Assembly (NCBI RefSeq): GCF_011045095.1
Contig: NZ_JAALDL010000019.1
Coordinates: 1 to 64,000 of the forward strand
Source: Grimontia sedimenti
Lineage (GTDB): Bacteria > Pseudomonadota > Gammaproteobacteria > Enterobacterales > Vibrionaceae
Direction: 5' to 3'
Length of the DNA: 64,000 bases
Shown: in pieces, positions 45,220 to 54,071 of the stretch
Position numbering within the stretch: position 1 is the first letter of the stretch
How the letters are laid out: each line of letters begins with the position of its first letter
Made by a program: the position numbers and the translations under genes
Notes under the pieces: model-generated
What the model was told of the DNA's origin: nothing
What the model saw: only the letters and a program-made list of their open reading frames with translations
Databases searched by the model: none

Positions 45220-45832
45220 CGCGCACTCCCTCCTCGCCTCGGTTACTCGACAGTGTTTCTGAGATGTGGTGATAGTATCGTTGGTCATCCAGAATGATGA
45301 ATTGGTTTGGTTCCAGCACTGTATTCAGATGCGGATGCTGATCCACAGGTGATGAGAAAATCTGAGTGAAACCACCAGCAATGTTTTTGCGTTGCACACA
45401 AAAAATGCCCACAAAGCGGAAGCCGTCTTGGTGAATACCTTCAGGAGCAGGCGCACTGGTGTCGTTGGCTGAGCAAGTTACGCGGATTTGATGAACGTCG
45501 ATGTTAGCGCCGGTGTGCTCAAGCCCAGTGGCGCTGGCAAAGGATTTCAGCAGATGGTGAAACTCCGGCAAATCAATCATGTCATCAGACATAGGTTCAA
45601 AGTGGCGTTCAATATCACCCACTACCCGGTTTACCTCGGATGACTGCATGAACGGCGCATGGGGTAAACGGACAATATCGCCTTTGTCTGAGAGCGAAAA
45701 ACGGGCATAGCTTCGGAAACGGACATCGCTATCGACATAGGGATCTTTGGGTAGCTCACCGAAGTAAGGGAGCAAGGTCGAAGCAACATTCTCGGGGGTT
45801 TGGAAGGCTTCAATCAGAAACTTGTTTTGCAT
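45197..45832 (-). CDS. 2OG-Fe dioxygenase of the amino-acid hydroxylase type (PF10014)
   Basis: A 211-residue protein of the family of isoleucine 4-hydroxylase (IDO). The metal motif EGIHQDGFRF (HxD) and the late YYHHISET (His) are present, with GGFTQIF between them. Family members hydroxylate free aliphatic amino acids using Fe(II) and 2-oxoglutarate. AAGGAATG precedes the ATG. It heads an operon with the PLP enzyme, which is not a usual free-standing arrangement that I know of. Confidence 0.85.
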   Translation of the reverse strand: MQNKFLIEAFQTPENVASTLLPYFGELPKDPYVDSDVRFRSYARFSLSDKGDIVRLPHAPFMQSSEVNRVVGDIERHFEPMSDDMIDLPEFHHLLKSFASATGLEHTGANIDVHQIRVTCSANDTSAPAPEGIHQDGFRFVGIFCVQRKNIAGGFTQIFSSPVDQHPHLNTVLEPNQFIILDDQRYYHHISETLSSNRGEEGVRDVFVFTA

Positions 45833-46156
45833 ATCTCATTCCTTGTGGATTGGTCTGACAAAACCCAATCTGTTACTAGATTGTTAAAAGAATCTTATGC
45901 CACCCAAATACATTTCATCAATAGCAAAAACCAAATAAAGTTTGATATGCCAGTATTAAATCTCGTCACTTTCCGAATTTAGAATATCTGATTGCATTTA
46001 AAGAACAGCGTGGAATTAATCTCCGTGATCTAGATCGTCCATAGTGAAATAAGTCTGTCTATGGAGGTTGCTATCAATCACCTAGTGAGTGTGGGTTGAT
46101 CTTTCATTAAGGTCAGTCACTATTTATTCCATCACTTAAAGGAAGTTAGAGAATCC
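45833..46156. other. Divergent promoter region with CRP-like half site
   Basis: The 324-base gap between the dioxygenase gene and the DUF482 gene is AT-rich. GTGATCTAGATCGTC at 46025-46039 matches the CRP consensus core fully on the left and poorly on the right. No gene or terminator is visible. Confidence 0.4.
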
Positions 46157-47311
46157 ATGACATTGGAATGCCGGGTTGTCGCCCACATTGAAGAGTTTGG
46201 TGAAAAAGCCTGGGATGCGCTGCTCGCTGACGACTACCCTTTTCTACGCTATGCCTTCCTGAAGACGTTTGAAACCAGTCAAACCATTGGTGGGAAAAGC
46301 GGCTGGTACGCTCAATATATTGGTGTTTTCCGCGGCGATGAACTGATTGGAGCGGCACCTTGCTACCTCAAAACTCACCCTTATGGAGAGTATGTCTTTG
46401 ACTGGTCGTGGGCGGAAGCATACGAAGATGCGGGCTTGGAATACTACCCTAAGGTTATTTGTGCCGTGCCGTTTACTCCGGCATCTGGCCCGCGCCTTTT
46501 AGTTTCACAGAGTGAAGATGACGTAGAAATTCGCCGATACCTAATGGGGGCTATGCATTCACTCGCCGAGCAGCTGGAATGTTCCGGTATTCACATTCTT
46601 TTCCCGCCAAAAAACTTGCTGGAAGAGCGGCACGCTGGCGGCTTTCTCGAGCGACGCGCTGTCCAGTTCCACTGGTTCAACCGCGACTACAGCACGTTTG
46701 ATGACTTTCTGAATGCCCTCACTTCCCGCAAACGCAAGAACATCCGTAAAGAGCGCAAAAGCATCGCCGAGCAAGGTGTTTCAGTGGAAGTTGTTGAAGG
46801 ACATGAGGTGACAGCAGAACAGCTGAGCCGGTTCTATCAATTCTACCAACGCACTTACCTCAAACGCTCAGGCCATACGGGCTACCTGAATCAGGACTTC
46901 TTTGAACAACTGATGATGGCAATACCCGACGCATTGGTATTGGTGTTTGCTTTGGTCGACGGAGAACGTGTTGCTGGTTCGTTGTATTTTCGTTCTGAAG
47001 AAACCTTGTATGGGCGTTACTGGGGGTGTCTATCGGAGTTTGAAAACCTTCACTTTGAGCTGTGCTATTACCAAGGTATTGAGTATTGCATTGCCAATCA
47101 GATAGCCCGTTTCGATGCTGGCGCACAAGGCGAACACAAGCTGCTTAGGGGATTTGAGCCAGTCATCACCCATTCTCTTCATCATTTGCGTCACCAAGGC
47201 TTCCATCAAGCGATTGATGACTACCTGCAACGCGAGCACGGATTGATTCAGGGTTACTACGAGGATGCGCTGGCCCACCTGCCATTCAAACAAATCTCAG
47301 ACTCACAATGA
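46157..47311 (+). CDS. DUF482 (FemAB/GNAT-like) family protein
   Basis: A 384-residue protein of the DUF482 family, which has two GNAT-like halves like FemAB peptidoglycan enzymes. Typical blocks are DYPFLRYAFLKTFETSQTIG, FDWSWAEAYEDAGLEYYPKV, PFTPASGPRLLV, SRKRKNIRKERKSI and DAGAQGEHKLLRGFEP. Probably transfers an acyl or aminoacyl group; no substrate is proven. A GFA-like gene follows 44 bases later. Confidence 0.9.
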   Translation: MTLECRVVAHIEEFGEKAWDALLADDYPFLRYAFLKTFETSQTIGGKSGWYAQYIGVFRGDELIGAAPCYLKTHPYGEYVFDWSWAEAYEDAGLEYYPKVICAVPFTPASGPRLLVSQSEDDVEIRRYLMGAMHSLAEQLECSGIHILFPPKNLLEERHAGGFLERRAVQFHWFNRDYSTFDDFLNALTSRKRKNIRKERKSIAEQGVSVEVVEGHEVTAEQLSRFYQFYQRTYLKRSGHTGYLNQDFFEQLMMAIPDALVLVFALVDGERVAGSLYFRSEETLYGRYWGCLSEFENLHFELCYYQGIEYCIANQIARFDAGAQGEHKLLRGFEPVITHSLHHLRHQGFHQAIDDYLQREHGLIQGYYEDALAHLPFKQISDSQ

Positions 47312-47355
47312 GTTAGATGATGCTTAAATAAAAGAAAAGGCAAAAAGAGGTTTCC

Positions 47356-47931
47356 ATGACAGATCTCACTCTACGCTGCGAATGTGGCGAACTGGAAGGC
47401 ACGTTAAAACGCGTATCGCCTCAATCTGGTAATCACATGGTCTGCTACTGTGATGACTGCCAAGGTTTCGCAAAACATGTCGGCAGTGAAGAGAAGTGGC
47501 TGGATGAATGGGGCGGAACAGACATTTTCCAATTAGCACCCGCAGACATTGTGATCCACAAAGGGGCCGATCAGCTCCGCTGTGTCAGAATGACTCCGGG
47601 TGGCATTTATCGCTTTTACACGGCTTGTTGCCACACCCCAATTGCCAACACTATCAGTCGAAAACACCCTTTTGTCGGCATCCCTACCGCCGCTATCCAA
47701 GATGCGAAAAAAGAAGAAGCGATTGGGCCTGTGAAATGTTATGTCATGGGCACTTTTGCGAAAGGCAACCCACCGACAAAACCCCACCCAAAGTTCTCGA
47801 TGAAGTCATTAGTCGCGGTCATGGGTTTTATGCTGAAAAACAAAATCAAGGGCACTAACGTACCGACGCCGTTTTTCAAAGAGGATGGTAAGTCTGTCGC
47901 AGTACCGGACCAAACGGTGAATCGGGGCTGA
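47356..47931 (+). CDS. DUF6151/GFA-like zinc-binding protein
   Basis: A 191-residue protein with a glutathione-dependent formaldehyde-activating (GFA)-like fold. Cysteine ligands are visible: LRCECGELEG near residue 7, VCYCDDCQGF near residue 35, and FYTACCHTPIAN near residue 90. These bind zinc in the family. An enzymatic role is not established. Probably in an operon with the DUF482 gene. AAAGAGGTTT lies before the ATG. Converges with a GGDEF gene. Confidence 0.85.
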   Translation: MTDLTLRCECGELEGTLKRVSPQSGNHMVCYCDDCQGFAKHVGSEEKWLDEWGGTDIFQLAPADIVIHKGADQLRCVRMTPGGIYRFYTACCHTPIANTISRKHPFVGIPTAAIQDAKKEEAIGPVKCYVMGTFAKGNPPTKPHPKFSMKSLVAVMGFMLKNKIKGTNVPTPFFKEDGKSVAVPDQTVNRG

Positions 47932-47937
47932 AGAGTT

Positions 47938-49470
47938 TCATTTAATGCGTTTCGGGCGCATGAGATCAGCGAAATGCTCAACGCGGTTTCTTCCGCGCTC
48001 TTTGGCGCTGTATAAAGCCTTATCAGCTTCATCAAACAGGTTTTGCGTGGTGACGTTGGCGGAGTTGGTTTGAAGTGTCGAGATGCCAATGCTCATGGTC
48101 ACATCACACCCCCAAGGGAAATGGATTTCTTCGAAACGTCTGCGTATACGATCCGCAATTTCTGTCGCGTCACCCTGGCTGATTTCTGGGCATACCACCA
48201 AAAACTCATCGCCGCCCCAGCGGCCGACAAAGTCGTGTTTTCTCAACTGCTGACGAAGGTGTTCTGCCGCGACGACCAGCCCCCTATCACCCGCTCTGTG
48301 GCCCTCAGTGTCGTTCAGTCTTTTGAAATTATCCAGATCGACAAGAAGTACCGACAGCCCGCGGCCATAGCGCTTTGCTCGCTTCACTTCCTCATCCAGT
48401 TTCGCTTCAATATAACGTCGGTTATAGACAGTAGTCAGTGCATCGTGCGACGAGTCTAACTCCATTTGCTTTAGCGCCGTCATATCACGGGCGATGGCAA
48501 TCACCCCTTTATGGGGGCCAAAAACGAACGAAGAAATGGCGACATTAAGCGGAACCAGCCTACCGGACTTCGTTTGCCCTTTGATCTCGGCATTATTACC
48601 GCCCATCACACGACTGCCTTTGTTGGCGATAAATCGTTCTCTGAGCTTAACATGGCGATCTTTGACGGTCGGGTCGACGAGGTCTTCAATCTTCATTTCT
48701 TTCAACTCGGATTCGCTGTATCCGAATACTTTCGACGCCATCACATTGGCTCTCAGAATTTTCCCTTCGGTATCTGAGTAGATGAAAGCATCAGGAGAAG
48801 CATTGAAAATTGTGTCGATTTCCTTAGCCCGCATTAACACTTTTCTGCTCACTAAAGAGATCGTAAAAGCAAAGGCCAAGATGATAAACAGAGGGTAGGT
48901 ACTGCTGACGAGGGTCCAAAAAGCATTGGTTTGATTACTGACCAGCGTTTCGTTGTATTGCTCAAGAGGACTCGGAATCAGATCTGCACGCAGCCTCACC
49001 AGCGCTTCACGGGTTTGACTATCGTCTACCCTGAACAATCTGTCAGCCTCCTCGGCGGGCAGATGTGCGTGATGAAGGTACAGGTCATTTAGATTACGAA
49101 AGTATTCGTTTAGGGTTGCCTGGACTATCAGCAAATCCTGTTGGTCATATTCAGGCAATTCCGAAGACATGACTCGCTTCAAAGCATCCGTGGTTTCCCA
49201 ATAGCTTTCGGTGGCATCTCTGTAGTAAACATCTTCACGACGAATCACATAGTTTTTGAAGTGGTGAATGAAACCAACATAGCCAAATGCCCTTTCCAGT
49301 TCAGCCAAGTCCAGAGCGATCTGAATGTTTTGTACTGACGCCTTATTCCATGACTCATTCATCTCGTTCAAGTACTCAGCCTGACGAACATTATGAAACA
49401 CCAAAATGGCGCAGACCGAGAGAGTCAGCGCACTCAGAAGTATGTTTAGCTTCCGGAATGTCATGGCCAT
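47938..49470 (-). CDS. Membrane PAS-GGDEF diguanylate cyclase
   Basis: A 510-residue protein: helix about 8-28, periplasmic helical sensor about 30-183, helix about 184-207, PAS about 215-335 (FNASPDAFIYSDTEGKIL), GGDEF about 345-505. The active site is RWGGDEF, with an RxxD inhibitory site (RKHD) five residues before. It should make c-di-GMP. ATG at residue 1 or 3 could be used. The periplasmic part resembles a four-helix bundle sensor for a small ligand. Confidence 0.92.
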   Translation of the reverse strand: MAMTFRKLNILLSALTLSVCAILVFHNVRQAEYLNEMNESWNKASVQNIQIALDLAELERAFGYVGFIHHFKNYVIRREDVYYRDATESYWETTDALKRVMSSELPEYDQQDLLIVQATLNEYFRNLNDLYLHHAHLPAEEADRLFRVDDSQTREALVRLRADLIPSPLEQYNETLVSNQTNAFWTLVSSTYPLFIILAFAFTISLVSRKVLMRAKEIDTIFNASPDAFIYSDTEGKILRANVMASKVFGYSESELKEMKIEDLVDPTVKDRHVKLRERFIANKGSRVMGGNNAEIKGQTKSGRLVPLNVAISSFVFGPHKGVIAIARDMTALKQMELDSSHDALTTVYNRRYIEAKLDEEVKRAKRYGRGLSVLLVDLDNFKRLNDTEGHRAGDRGLVVAAEHLRQQLRKHDFVGRWGGDEFLVVCPEISQGDATEIADRIRRRFEEIHFPWGCDVTMSIGISTLQTNSANVTTQNLFDEADKALYSAKERGRNRVEHFADLMRPKRIK

Positions 49471-49596
49471 GTTGCCTGATAAGAAGATCGTCTGTCTTCT
49501 AGTTTAGACATCACTAACAGTTGTGATTCATTACATCAACGATATGTGAAACTGGACGAATATTTGAGGTGCCTGACGACAAATACTTTTTACCCC

Positions 49597-49630
49597 AAAA
49601 AAGAAAAAGGCAGCCGAAGCTGCCTTTTAT
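49597..49630. terminator. Bidirectional intrinsic terminator
   Basis: AAAAGGCAGC (49605-49614), CGAA loop, GCTGCCTTTT (49619-49628). The A-rich tract on the left gives a T run on the minus strand, ending the small membrane protein gene. Confidence 0.88.
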
Positions 49631-49644
49631 CGAAATCTAGCGTG

Positions 49645-50064
49645 TTAGGTTGTCTGCAGTTTTGCTTTGACGGCGTCCATACGCTTGTTCCAAAACTCTC
49701 TGTATTTGAAGTAGCCATATGTCGCGACCAAAGAGAAGAACAAGTAAGACAATGCAAAGATAAAGGGTGAAGTAATCAACTCCCTTTCCAGACTCCACAT
49801 GACACCAAACACCGTGATACCCAGCTTAACCGCGAATCCAGAGATCAACAGTAGAAGAGCGAGTTGAGGGTACTTAGTGTGTCTGAAGCTTAGCCAGTAA
49901 CAACACCCTACAGCTACCGTCGCTAACGAAAAGCCCACCATGTATGAGTGGAAGTGATCGCCAGCCAGGATGCCACCAACAACTGAAAGAAAAATAACCG
50001 CGAAAAAGGCCATTTCTACTCCAATAAGCAAGGTTAATGAAAAGATTGAGCGATTTTTGCTCAC
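49645..50064 (-). CDS. Small four-helix membrane protein, function unknown
   Basis: A 139-residue protein with about four hydrophobic helices and a charged C-terminus (YFKYREFWNKRMD). The frame can begin with GTG at 50064, but GGAG lies 5 bases before an ATG at residue 18 (50013), so the real protein may be 122 residues. Its helix pattern recalls ATP synthase subunit I-like proteins, though it is not next to atp genes. No family is assigned. Confidence 0.65.
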   Translation of the reverse strand: MSKNRSIFSLTLLIGVEMAFFAVIFLSVVGGILAGDHFHSYMVGFSLATVAVGCCYWLSFRHTKYPQLALLLLISGFAVKLGITVFGVMWSLERELITSPFIFALSYLFFSLVATYGYFKYREFWNKRMDAVKAKLQTT

Positions 50065-50370
50065 CTGCGGCTATTTTCACACACTTCGTTTTAAAGTGCT
50101 AAAAATTAAAATATTACAAACCTGTAACATATAAGCCATTAATCAGAGGGTTAGTGTGTCCAATTTGACGATATTTCCATCACTTAGCGAGAGATCAGCA
50201 GGTTAAAAACTTGTTGTTTTGTTACCAATGGAAATATTTCGTTACGAATTAGATGTGAAAATATGCGAAGTGAATTTGATTAGGTGGGGGTGTCAGACCA
50301 TTTAACACGTTTTTATGTGAGCGGCTGATGTGCGGTATAACAGTTAGGCCGTCTTTGTGAAAAATTGGAT

Positions 50371-50635
50371 TATACCCAAACGACCTGAAGATGCTCGCAT
50401 TCAGAGGTCATCAATGCGCTCAATTCGAGGCAAATTTCGCGAGAAATAGTCGCTCTATTTCCGTGGAATTTAACGATGAAGTGGGCGCATTGAGGGCCTC
50501 CCTTCGGGCGAGTGACTGACGCCGTGCTCTTTGTTGTTCCTTTTTGATGGAGGTGACTACACCGGCAAAGGAACGCCGCGATCACAACGCCAGTCAATCT
50601 CGCTGAATCCTGCATCTTCAGGTTGTTTGGGTATA
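50371..50635. mobile_element. MITE-like inverted-repeat element
   Basis: A 265-base non-coding element bounded by 24-bp inverted ends: TATACCCAAACGACCTGAAG at 50371-50390 and its complement CTTCAGGTTGTTTGGGTATA at 50616-50635, with one mismatch over the 24 bp. Inside are more inverted pairs: TCAATGCGC/GCGCATTGA, GAAATAG/CTATTTC and GTTCCTTT/AAAGGAAC. It has no gene, so any movement would need a transposase in trans. Fragments of the same end occur at 51560, 55291 and 56961. Confidence 0.8.
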
Positions 50636-50643
50636 CAAGACAT

Positions 50644-50676
50644 AAAAAAAGCCGGGCAAAAACGTCCGGCTTTTTT
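50644..50676. terminator. Bidirectional intrinsic terminator
   Basis: AAAAAAGCCGG and CCGGCTTTTTT pair around a short loop at 50644-50676, with A and T tracts on both sides. It ends the minus-strand gene that stops at 50687. Confidence 0.85.
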
Positions 50677-50686
50677 CGAGGCTGTT

Positions 50687-51136
50687 TTACGCAACAGATG
50701 AAAACTTTTCTTCCAGCAGTTTCTTGTCGAGATAGGCTTGGTTCAACGCACCGACTTCTACTACCGGACCCAACATTTTTACGCGCATCAGCGTACCGTG
50801 GGATCCGGCAACTTCCGCAATACGGCCTTCTGAGTAGTCGTTCACGTATTGGAACGTTTCAATAGCCAAATGCAGTAAGTTGAAGTCCTGACGGCGGACA
50901 GAAAGGTAAGAGCGCCACATTAGCGCATCGAAAACTTCAGCCGCACTGTAAGCTCTGATAACAAACCGCCAACCTCTATCTTCACCATAGAAGTCCAATG
51001 GGAAAAACTTGCGGATTCGTTTTGTCGTTTTCAATGTGATTTCTCTTATTCCATGTGAAAACCCGTTGCACTTGATTAGCACTGCCACATCAAGCACATA
51101 CAGATTGAGTATAGAAGCTGATTTCATAGCTGCCAC
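50687..51136 (-). CDS. Protein of unknown function
   Basis: A frame of up to 149 residues. The part from about residue 34 (KTTKRIRKFFPLDFYGEDRG) to the C-terminal EEKFSSVA is soluble and protein-like. The first ~33 residues are less convincing, and a TTG at 51037 (opening KTTKRIRKFF) may be the start. No motif is recognised. It has a strong terminator and lies next to the inverted-repeat element. Confidence 0.55.
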   Translation of the reverse strand: MAAMKSASILNLYVLDVAVLIKCNGFSHGIREITLKTTKRIRKFFPLDFYGEDRGWRFVIRAYSAAEVFDALMWRSYLSVRRQDFNLLHLAIETFQYVNDYSEGRIAEVAGSHGTLMRVKMLGPVVEVGALNQAYLDKKLLEEKFSSVA

Positions 51137-51367
51137 AGCAAAAAATGAAATAAATTGCTGTTTTTATTTTTGTTTTTTTTGAAAACAGGTCTAAGTAATA
51201 ACTCGCTAATGCTGCGCTCTTACCGTTATTCAGAATATTGTTCTGGGTAATGCTGACACAAAACCTAAGAATCTGTGCAAACCCTTGGGTTCATATCAGT
51301 AATAACGCAACACAACCGAGCAGCCTAAACTACGCTTATAGGTCGTTTTCAAGGGCGGGCAGTTTAC

Positions 51368-51532
51368 ATGAAATTGAAGATTTTCCGATGGATAATCGTT
51401 GTTGTGATGATAATTGGTGCTTTTATATTCGGCGTGGAGTATCAAAAGTTCACCTACCTCGATGCCTGCCTGGATATGGGTCAACAAACTAACGTGGGGA
51501 GCCACCGTGTTTGTGTCAGCAGGCACGATTAG
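51368..51532 (+). CDS. Small single-pass membrane protein
   Basis: A 54-residue peptide: KLKIFRW then a helix about residues 8-23 (IIVVVMIIGAFIF), then a short extracytoplasmic tail with two cysteines (DACLDMG and HRVCVS) that could form a disulfide. The positive-inside rule fits the N-terminus in the cytosol. The ribosome-binding site is weak, so confidence is moderate. Function unknown. Confidence 0.5.
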   Translation: MKLKIFRWIIVVVMIIGAFIFGVEYQKFTYLDACLDMGQQTNVGSHRVCVSRHD

Positions 51533-52039
51533 GGAAACAAACCGCCAGAAACGATCCGCTATACCCAAACAACCTAAACACGCATGGCTCATGCGAGTTT
51601 GACTTACGTGCTACATCTCTTTTTCATTTGACTGATTTATATCCAAACGGCATTCAATAACGGTAACAGGCTATTGTTTGCGCTATTTTTGAGTCACTTT
51701 TCCTGTAAAATGCACACAACTGACAAATTTATTGATAAACCAATGAAACGTCGGTCTGGGAGTGAGAAGCAGAACAAGCAGACTTATCCACTTGATATTC
51801 GGGCTCATTGACTTCTAAGAGCACGGTGGAATGCTGTTTATCTCTTCCTCACAATGCGTGCCGTCTTACGCTTTTATCAAGACCGTTCTCGCAGCCTGCT
51901 TTTGTTTAACAAAACCATGACATATTCATTCACTATCTTTGAACATGTTGTCATATTTTGTGTCATATATGCTAAGACGCATCCTATTCGAGAATGTCGT
52001 CTTACTCATTAAGAGCCGTCGAAACGATAAGAGCCTTGA
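51533..52039. other. Intergenic region with a repeat-end fragment
   Basis: This 507-base gap carries TATACCCAAACAACCTAAAC at 51560-51579, matching the end of the inverted-repeat element, and just after it a hairpin CGCATG/CATGCG at 51581-51595. Further right is GTCATAT repeated near 51907-51966. It should contain the promoter of the HAMP-GAF-GGDEF gene. Confidence 0.5.
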
Positions 52040-53887
52040 ATGCTAAAAAGTTTTCATAAATCACGTCAGAGCATACAGACCAAGCTTTCCGCCATTGTAC
52101 TTGGCATCAGTCTTATCTTTGCTTTCGTGTCTGTGACAGTTCAACTTGGCATCAATTACAGCAACACGGTTGACTGGACGACAAAGTCTCTCGAAAAACG
52201 CATCAAGAGCACCATCAGCACAATTGGCTATTCCCTTAAGCAGGATGATCTCACTCTTCTCGTTCGCCAAATGCAGCAACTGGCGGATATGCCGTATGTC
52301 AGCAACGTCTATCTGGTCGGTGATGACGGCCAGCAGTATTGGGCTGATAACGCTTCCATGAATAAAACTGATGAACATTTCATGCGGCAGGATTTGTTCT
52401 ATCAGGGAAAAGATATTGGTGATCTTGAGATCTATCTGGATTTCGAAGCTATCAAACAAGACGCTTTCAAGAGCGCGACACCCTCAGCATTCGTTTATCT
52501 CTTCGAAGCACTGTTGGTTGCTTTCCTGTTGATTGTGATTGTTCGCAGAACCTTCACCCGCAGAATCCGATCATTGGTCGACACTGTCGATCGTATCGAC
52601 TTGAATACAGTAAGAAAATTTGCGATTCCAGAAAAGCTGACCCGAAGCGAAGATGAGCTTGGGCAGGTTGCCCGCTCAATCCAAGAGCTGTACATGCGAA
52701 TCCGCGGCGATTTCGTGCAAAACAAATTGAAAGAACGGACGCTAAAGCAACACAAAACCTTGCTGGCAGAAGAAGTGACCGTGCGCGCACAGGAGCTTGA
52801 ATGGCAAAGTCTGGCGAACAAACTTCTCGCCGATCTTTCTCTTCGTCTGCTGAAAGGCCACAAAACCAACGTTGAACATGACGTTCGTATTTGTATGCCG
52901 ACCCTCGCCAAATTGTTCGAGTCAGACCATGTGTTCTGGCTATCTATCGACCAGGAAAAAGTCTCATACCGCGCTTCCTATCCTGTCGACAGTGATGAAC
53001 CGTCTATCGATTTTAGCGACAACTACAAAGTGAAACGTTGGTTGATGGAAGCGCAGAATGTCGCCACTGTAGACATTAACAACCTTGATGAAAATGCCAT
53101 TGCCGAGCGGGACTTTCTTGAACATTTGGGTGTACATAGCCTTGCGATGTTCCCGTTGACGGATGGCCGCAAGAGTTTTGGTTTGGTCGCCGCCACCACG
53201 AATCACCGCTCTATACGCTGGAACGAGAATAAAAGTCTTCTGCTCAAACGCTTCGCTACCATGCTGAGTGAATTGACGATTCGAGAGCGTGATCATCTGG
53301 CAATGACTGAACTCCAAGAAGAGCTCATCATGGCTAACGAACGACTGCGCTTGGAAGCAGAAACCGATGAGTTGACGCGCTTATTGAACCGACGCCCATT
53401 TAGCCGTCTATTCAGCACCGCTCTGTATGATGCCGTTGATGATGACACCGCCGTCACGATCATGATGATCGACATTGACCATTTCAAAGCCTACAACGAT
53501 ATTTACGGTCACCTGCAAGGCGACAAGGTACTCAGTTACGTCGCACGCGCCATGAACAAAGTGGCGAATGAATATTCTGCGCCGCTGGCACGGTTTGGTG
53601 GGGAAGAGTTCGCCCTGCTGTTGCCAAAAACCGATTTTGACTTCGCCCAGCAAGTCGCATGGGAACTTTGCCAGACCGTGCGTGACCTTTGCATTCCTCA
53701 TCAGGGAAGTGCGAACAGTGGCATTATTACTATCAGTATCGGCGGTATTATCTGTAAACCGACACAGGATACCCAACCAAACCAGTTGCTTGAATCAGCC
53801 GATCAATGCCTCTATAAAGCCAAACGCGCTGGCAGAAACCGCGCCGAACTTAAGCACTACAGTGTGTACACCGAAGAAATAATGTAG
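52040..53887 (+). CDS. HAMP-GAF-GGDEF diguanylate cyclase
   Basis: A 615-residue membrane protein: helix about 17-37, periplasmic domain about 38-148, helix about 152-172, HAMP about 172-225, a coiled linker, GAF about 260-415, GGDEF about 440-605. The active site is RFGGEEF near residue 532; the RxxD inhibitory site is missing (EYSA at that place). It should make c-di-GMP in response to periplasmic and cytosolic cues. Intact and followed by a terminator. Confidence 0.92.
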   Translation: MLKSFHKSRQSIQTKLSAIVLGISLIFAFVSVTVQLGINYSNTVDWTTKSLEKRIKSTISTIGYSLKQDDLTLLVRQMQQLADMPYVSNVYLVGDDGQQYWADNASMNKTDEHFMRQDLFYQGKDIGDLEIYLDFEAIKQDAFKSATPSAFVYLFEALLVAFLLIVIVRRTFTRRIRSLVDTVDRIDLNTVRKFAIPEKLTRSEDELGQVARSIQELYMRIRGDFVQNKLKERTLKQHKTLLAEEVTVRAQELEWQSLANKLLADLSLRLLKGHKTNVEHDVRICMPTLAKLFESDHVFWLSIDQEKVSYRASYPVDSDEPSIDFSDNYKVKRWLMEAQNVATVDINNLDENAIAERDFLEHLGVHSLAMFPLTDGRKSFGLVAATTNHRSIRWNENKSLLLKRFATMLSELTIRERDHLAMTELQEELIMANERLRLEAETDELTRLLNRRPFSRLFSTALYDAVDDDTAVTIMMIDIDHFKAYNDIYGHLQGDKVLSYVARAMNKVANEYSAPLARFGGEEFALLLPKTDFDFAQQVAWELCQTVRDLCIPHQGSANSGIITISIGGIICKPTQDTQPNQLLESADQCLYKAKRAGRNRAELKHYSVYTEEIM

Positions 53888-53906
53888 TGTCAGTCAATCG
53901 TGATTC

Positions 53907-53938
53907 AAGGGCAGTCATTCACTGCCCTTTTCTTTTTA
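53907..53938 (+). terminator. Intrinsic terminator of the GGDEF gene
   Basis: AAGGGCAGT (53907-53915) and ACTGCCCTT (53921-53929) pair with a 5-base loop, followed by TTCTTTTTATT. Confidence 0.88.
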
Positions 53939-54071
53939 TTTCATGACCTTATTCAATAACACCACGTCTTAGTGACGCTTTTTCACGCTTTGTCTCTTAA
54001 ATCAGAAACTCAGAATTTCCCAACTATGCAAACATTAGGCATCGATAAACCGCATGTGCAAGGGGTTCAGT

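Noticed and set aside
50370-50615. 81-residue minus-strand frame inside the inverted-repeat element
   Set aside because: It spans the element's inverted repeats, has no ribosome-binding site and is not protein-like.
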